Shown here in pieces: positions 33,333 to 35,748 of a stretch of DNA of 35,748 nucleotides. The notes below the pieces were generated by a model, which worked only from the letters and a program-made list of their open reading frames with translations, searched no databases and had not been told where the DNA came from. Both the position numbers and the translations under genes were made by a program. How positions within the stretch are numbered: the stretch's first letter is position 1; each line of letters starts with the position of its first letter. This DNA comes from an uncultured Christensenella sp. (GTDB lineage Bacteria > Bacillota > Clostridia > Christensenellales > UBA1750): contig CAOKIU010000019.1 in NCBI GenBank assembly GCA_948468595.1, forward strand, positions 1-35,748, in the 5' to 3' direction.

Positions 33333-35618
33333 ATGCGGCCTGAGGTGGAAAGACGCGCTGGAGCGCCGGACCTCACCTGGTGGATCGACGGTCTGACGGT
33401 GGCGGCGCTGGCAAGCGGCGGGGTATATGCCGCGCTCTCTGCCGCGGGGCAGGAGCAGGGCTTTCTCCTTTGCTGCGCGTTTGCGGCGATCCATGTGCTC
33501 TTCTTGGGGCTGATCACGCGCAGGTGGTGGGTGTTGCCCGCGCTGATGGGGTGCTGCGGCGCGGCTTTTCTGGCGGTCGGATGGGCGCTCGGATGGGACG
33601 CGGTGGTTCCCTGGCTGCGCGGCGCGTGGGCATGGGCGGCAGAGGGGCTTGACGCGGAGGCCATCGCCTATGGATCGCTTCGCCCGCTGGCGCTGTGCGC
33701 CTGCGCGTTGCCGGTGTCGGCCGCGCTCTATGCGTGCCTGCGCGGTTGGTTCCATGTGGCGGCGCCGGTGGTATATGTACTGGCGCTCAACGTGGCGGCG
33801 AATTTCCTGGGCCTTGCGCAGTGGCTGCCGGTGCTGCTGACCAGCCTTGGCGGGCTGATGCTCTGCCTGCCGCGCGCCGCCGCGGCGGGGAAAAACCGCC
33901 TGCCGCGCCGGTACGGTCAGATTCTCGCCCTGCCGCTGGCGGTGATGTGCCTGGTAGGCGCGTATCTCCTCGTCCCCCAGCAGGAGGGGCAGTGGCGCGT
34001 GGAGCCCGTGCGCGCGCTCTTTGCCGATGTGCAGGATTGGTATGACTATCGCTTCGGCCAGGCAGCGGGCGGAGCGGCGGCCGGGCGGGCGGAGCTACAG
34101 CCGCTGGGCGGCCGCCTCGGCGGGGATTTGGATTTGTCGCCGGAGGTAACCCTGCGCGTCAAGGCGGAGCGCGGCGCGCTCGTGCGGGGCGCGGTGCAGG
34201 ATACCTATGACGGCGCGAGATGGTTCCAGGGCTGGCGGAACGGCCGTTTCCGCTTTGACAGCCTGCTCTGGCGCGGACGGCGGGACGAGGTTTTTCTGGC
34301 GCGCCTGCCTGTGGGCGGCCGTGAGGCGCGTGCGCTGTATGAGAAAATGACGCGCGAGGAGGAGATGGAGATCACGGCGCAAAAGGCAGAGATCAGCTTG
34401 TTTTCTCCCGGCACGCCGAAAGCGGTGCGCGTCCACAATCCGAGCGGCCTGAACGCATATTTTAACCTCGCGGGCGAGCTGTTTGCCGATCGGCGGTACG
34501 GCAGGGGTGCGAGCTACACCGTGCGCGGCACGCGCCTGGACCGCACCTTAACGGGATTTGATGAGAACATGCACCGGCTGTTGGCGCTGACCGCCGGGGA
34601 AGAGGACCCCTACGAGGCGGCGGTGCGCGCCCGGCATACCCATCTTTCCGAGTCCCTGCCGGGTTGGGTGTCCGAATTGGCCCTTAAAATCGCCGGGAAC
34701 AGCCGGGACGATTACGAGGCCATGTGCCGCATAGAAGCCTGGCTCACGGAGAACTGCACCTACAGCGAGTCCCCCGGCGAACCGCCCGAGGGCGTGGACT
34801 TTGTGGCCCATTTTCTCACGACCAGGGAGGGCTACTGCACCTACTACGCCTCCGCCATGGCGGTGATGGCCCGCGCGTGCGGCCTGCCTTCCCGGTATGC
34901 GACGGGCTACGGCTTGCAGCGCGAGGGCAGCGGCGGCAGGTTCTACGCTGCGCGCGGCGTGACCGCGCACGCCTGGGCGGAGGTCTATTTTCACGGCGTG
35001 GGGTGGGTGGCGTTCGACCCTCTCTCCTGGGACGCGGATGCGGGCGGCCCAGCGGCGAGCGGCGCCACTGGGCGGTTGCCCACTTCGCCCGGCCCCACGC
35101 CTACCCCCACCCGCGCGCCGCTCCCCACCGCGCAGGCGGAGAGCGACGCGGCGCTCCCCCCGGCGCAGCCCGCCAGCCGCCTTGGGATTGCAGCGCGCGT
35201 GGCGCTGACGCTGCTGGCGGCCGCGAGCGCCTTTTTGGCGCTGGCACTGGCAGTGCGCTGGCTGAACGGCCGTCAGACGCGCCGGTTTGAGCTCTCGCGC
35301 CTTCTGGGCCGGAAGGGCCGCCGGGGCGCGGGGCTGACGCTCTTTGCCGATTTGGAGCGGCAGATGCACCTGTACAACCTGGACCGCGAAGGGGGTGAGA
35401 CGCTCTCCGCATGGGCGCGGCGCGTGGACCGCAGCCTGCGCCTGGAAGGGGACGCCACCTGCCAGGAAGCCATGCGCGCCGTGGAGCGCATGATCTATGC
35501 GGAGACAGACCCCTTCGAGGAGGAGCTGGCCGCGCTCGCTCTCTATCATGAACAGGTGGAGGGCGCTCTGCGCGCGGCGCTGGGCCGCGCCTACCTTTGG
35601 AAGCGCGCGATTCGCTGA
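33333..35618 (+). CDS. Membrane-bound transglutaminase-like protein (TgpA type)
   Basis: 761 residues. The first part (about 15-225) has some six membrane spans, then an extracytoplasmic transglutaminase domain with the triad Cys502 in EGYCTYYASA, His546 in AHAWAEVYF and Asp562 in AFDPLSWD. A Pro/Thr-rich linker, one more span (about 625-650) and a cytoplasmic DUF4129-like tail follow. Proteins of this kind sit with MoxR and DUF58 in many bacteria; the substrate is unknown. AAAGGAGGTG precedes the ATG at 33333. The start lies at the degenerate end of the third intergenic repeat unit. The frame opens further upstream, but only through that repeat. Confidence 0.92.
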   Translation: MRPEVERRAGAPDLTWWIDGLTVAALASGGVYAALSAAGQEQGFLLCCAFAAIHVLFLGLITRRWWVLPALMGCCGAAFLAVGWALGWDAVVPWLRGAWAWAAEGLDAEAIAYGSLRPLALCACALPVSAALYACLRGWFHVAAPVVYVLALNVAANFLGLAQWLPVLLTSLGGLMLCLPRAAAAGKNRLPRRYGQILALPLAVMCLVGAYLLVPQQEGQWRVEPVRALFADVQDWYDYRFGQAAGGAAAGRAELQPLGGRLGGDLDLSPEVTLRVKAERGALVRGAVQDTYDGARWFQGWRNGRFRFDSLLWRGRRDEVFLARLPVGGREARALYEKMTREEEMEITAQKAEISLFSPGTPKAVRVHNPSGLNAYFNLAGELFADRRYGRGASYTVRGTRLDRTLTGFDENMHRLLALTAGEEDPYEAAVRARHTHLSESLPGWVSELALKIAGNSRDDYEAMCRIEAWLTENCTYSESPGEPPEGVDFVAHFLTTREGYCTYYASAMAVMARACGLPSRYATGYGLQREGSGGRFYAARGVTAHAWAEVYFHGVGWVAFDPLSWDADAGGPAASGATGRLPTSPGPTPTPTRAPLPTAQAESDAALPPAQPASRLGIAARVALTLLAAASAFLALALAVRWLNGRQTRRFELSRLLGRKGRRGAGLTLFADLERQMHLYNLDREGGETLSAWARRVDRSLRLEGDATCQEAMRAVERMIYAETDPFEEELAALALYHEQVEGALRAALGRAYLWKRAIR

Positions 35619-35693
35619 CCTGCGCGCGGGCTTCCGCACGCAAATTCCAAGTTGTGAAGGCGCGATCCCCAGGGACTTGCCGTGAGGCATTGC

Positions 35694-35748
35694 GGGTGCG
35701 GCGCGTGAATCGTAGCCTGCGCGTGAAAGGGGACGCCACCTGCCAGGA
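35694..35748 (+). repeat. Partial duplicate of the transglutaminase gene's 3' coding end
   Basis: The last 55 bases match 35413-35467 at about 49 of 55 positions, offset 281 bp. Translated, RRVNRSLRVKGDATCQ matches RRVDRSLRLEGDATCQ. It lies after the stop codon, so it is a relic or the start of a further copy beyond the window. Confidence 0.85.

Overview
The window looks like chromosomal DNA of a GC-rich, Gram-positive, probably gut-dwelling member of the Clostridia; a Christensenellales-like host is a guess from gene style. Supporting signs are strong GGAGG-type ribosome binding sites, LytTR regulators with a GHKL sensor kinase, a class B sortase with a PQTG-type sorting signal, a lipoprotein-dependent sugar transporter without its own ATPase, a stand-alone FakA-like domain, and a polyphosphate-polymerase/DUF4956/CotH operon. 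I see no rRNA, tRNA, CRISPR array, integrase or transposase.

Region 1 (1-7300) is less GC-rich at both ends and looks accessory. It holds a Cys/His/Asp protein that resembles a small transglutaminase- or papain-fold enzyme, two half-size ABC exporters, a LytTR response regulator and a multi-spanning GHKL kinase, all on the + strand. The layout is that of a peptide export and peptide-sensing locus, but no precursor peptide is visible and the left edge cuts the locus. A HEPN-like gene broken by one base at a T9 run follows.

Region 2 (7451-13550) has an OmpR-type regulator, a P-loop kinase that overlaps its 3' end, and a histidine kinase, closed by a strong terminator. Then comes a VTC-type polyphosphate polymerase, a DUF4956 membrane protein and a membrane-anchored CotH kinase, closed by another terminator. 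The two-component pair is the obvious candidate regulator of that operon.

Region 3 (13571-15455) is a MarR regulator overlapping a MATE efflux pump, with a perfect palindrome inside the promoter spacer. Region 4 (15530-24804) has a structured leader, a 2219-residue sorted surface protein, a class B sortase, a PAS-GGDEF diguanylate cyclase and a DUF5655 protein: a surface-adhesion module next to a c-di-GMP producer.

Region 5 (24827-30663, mostly - strand) has an orphan LytTR regulator, an acyl-CoA thioesterase, a sugar ABC importer (binding lipoprotein and two permeases) with a well-defined promoter, and a small FakA-like domain protein. Region 6 (30785-35748, + strand) is a MoxR ATPase / DUF58 / transglutaminase operon. 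Its second intergenic gap is filled by 147-148 bp tandem repeats, each able to fold a hairpin, and a diverged copy of the transglutaminase gene's 3' coding segment begins after its stop codon.

The best candidates for something undescribed are the 147-bp intercistronic repeat, the leader of the surface protein gene, the exporter/sensor locus at the left edge, and the possible link between polyphosphate synthesis and an extracytoplasmic CotH kinase.
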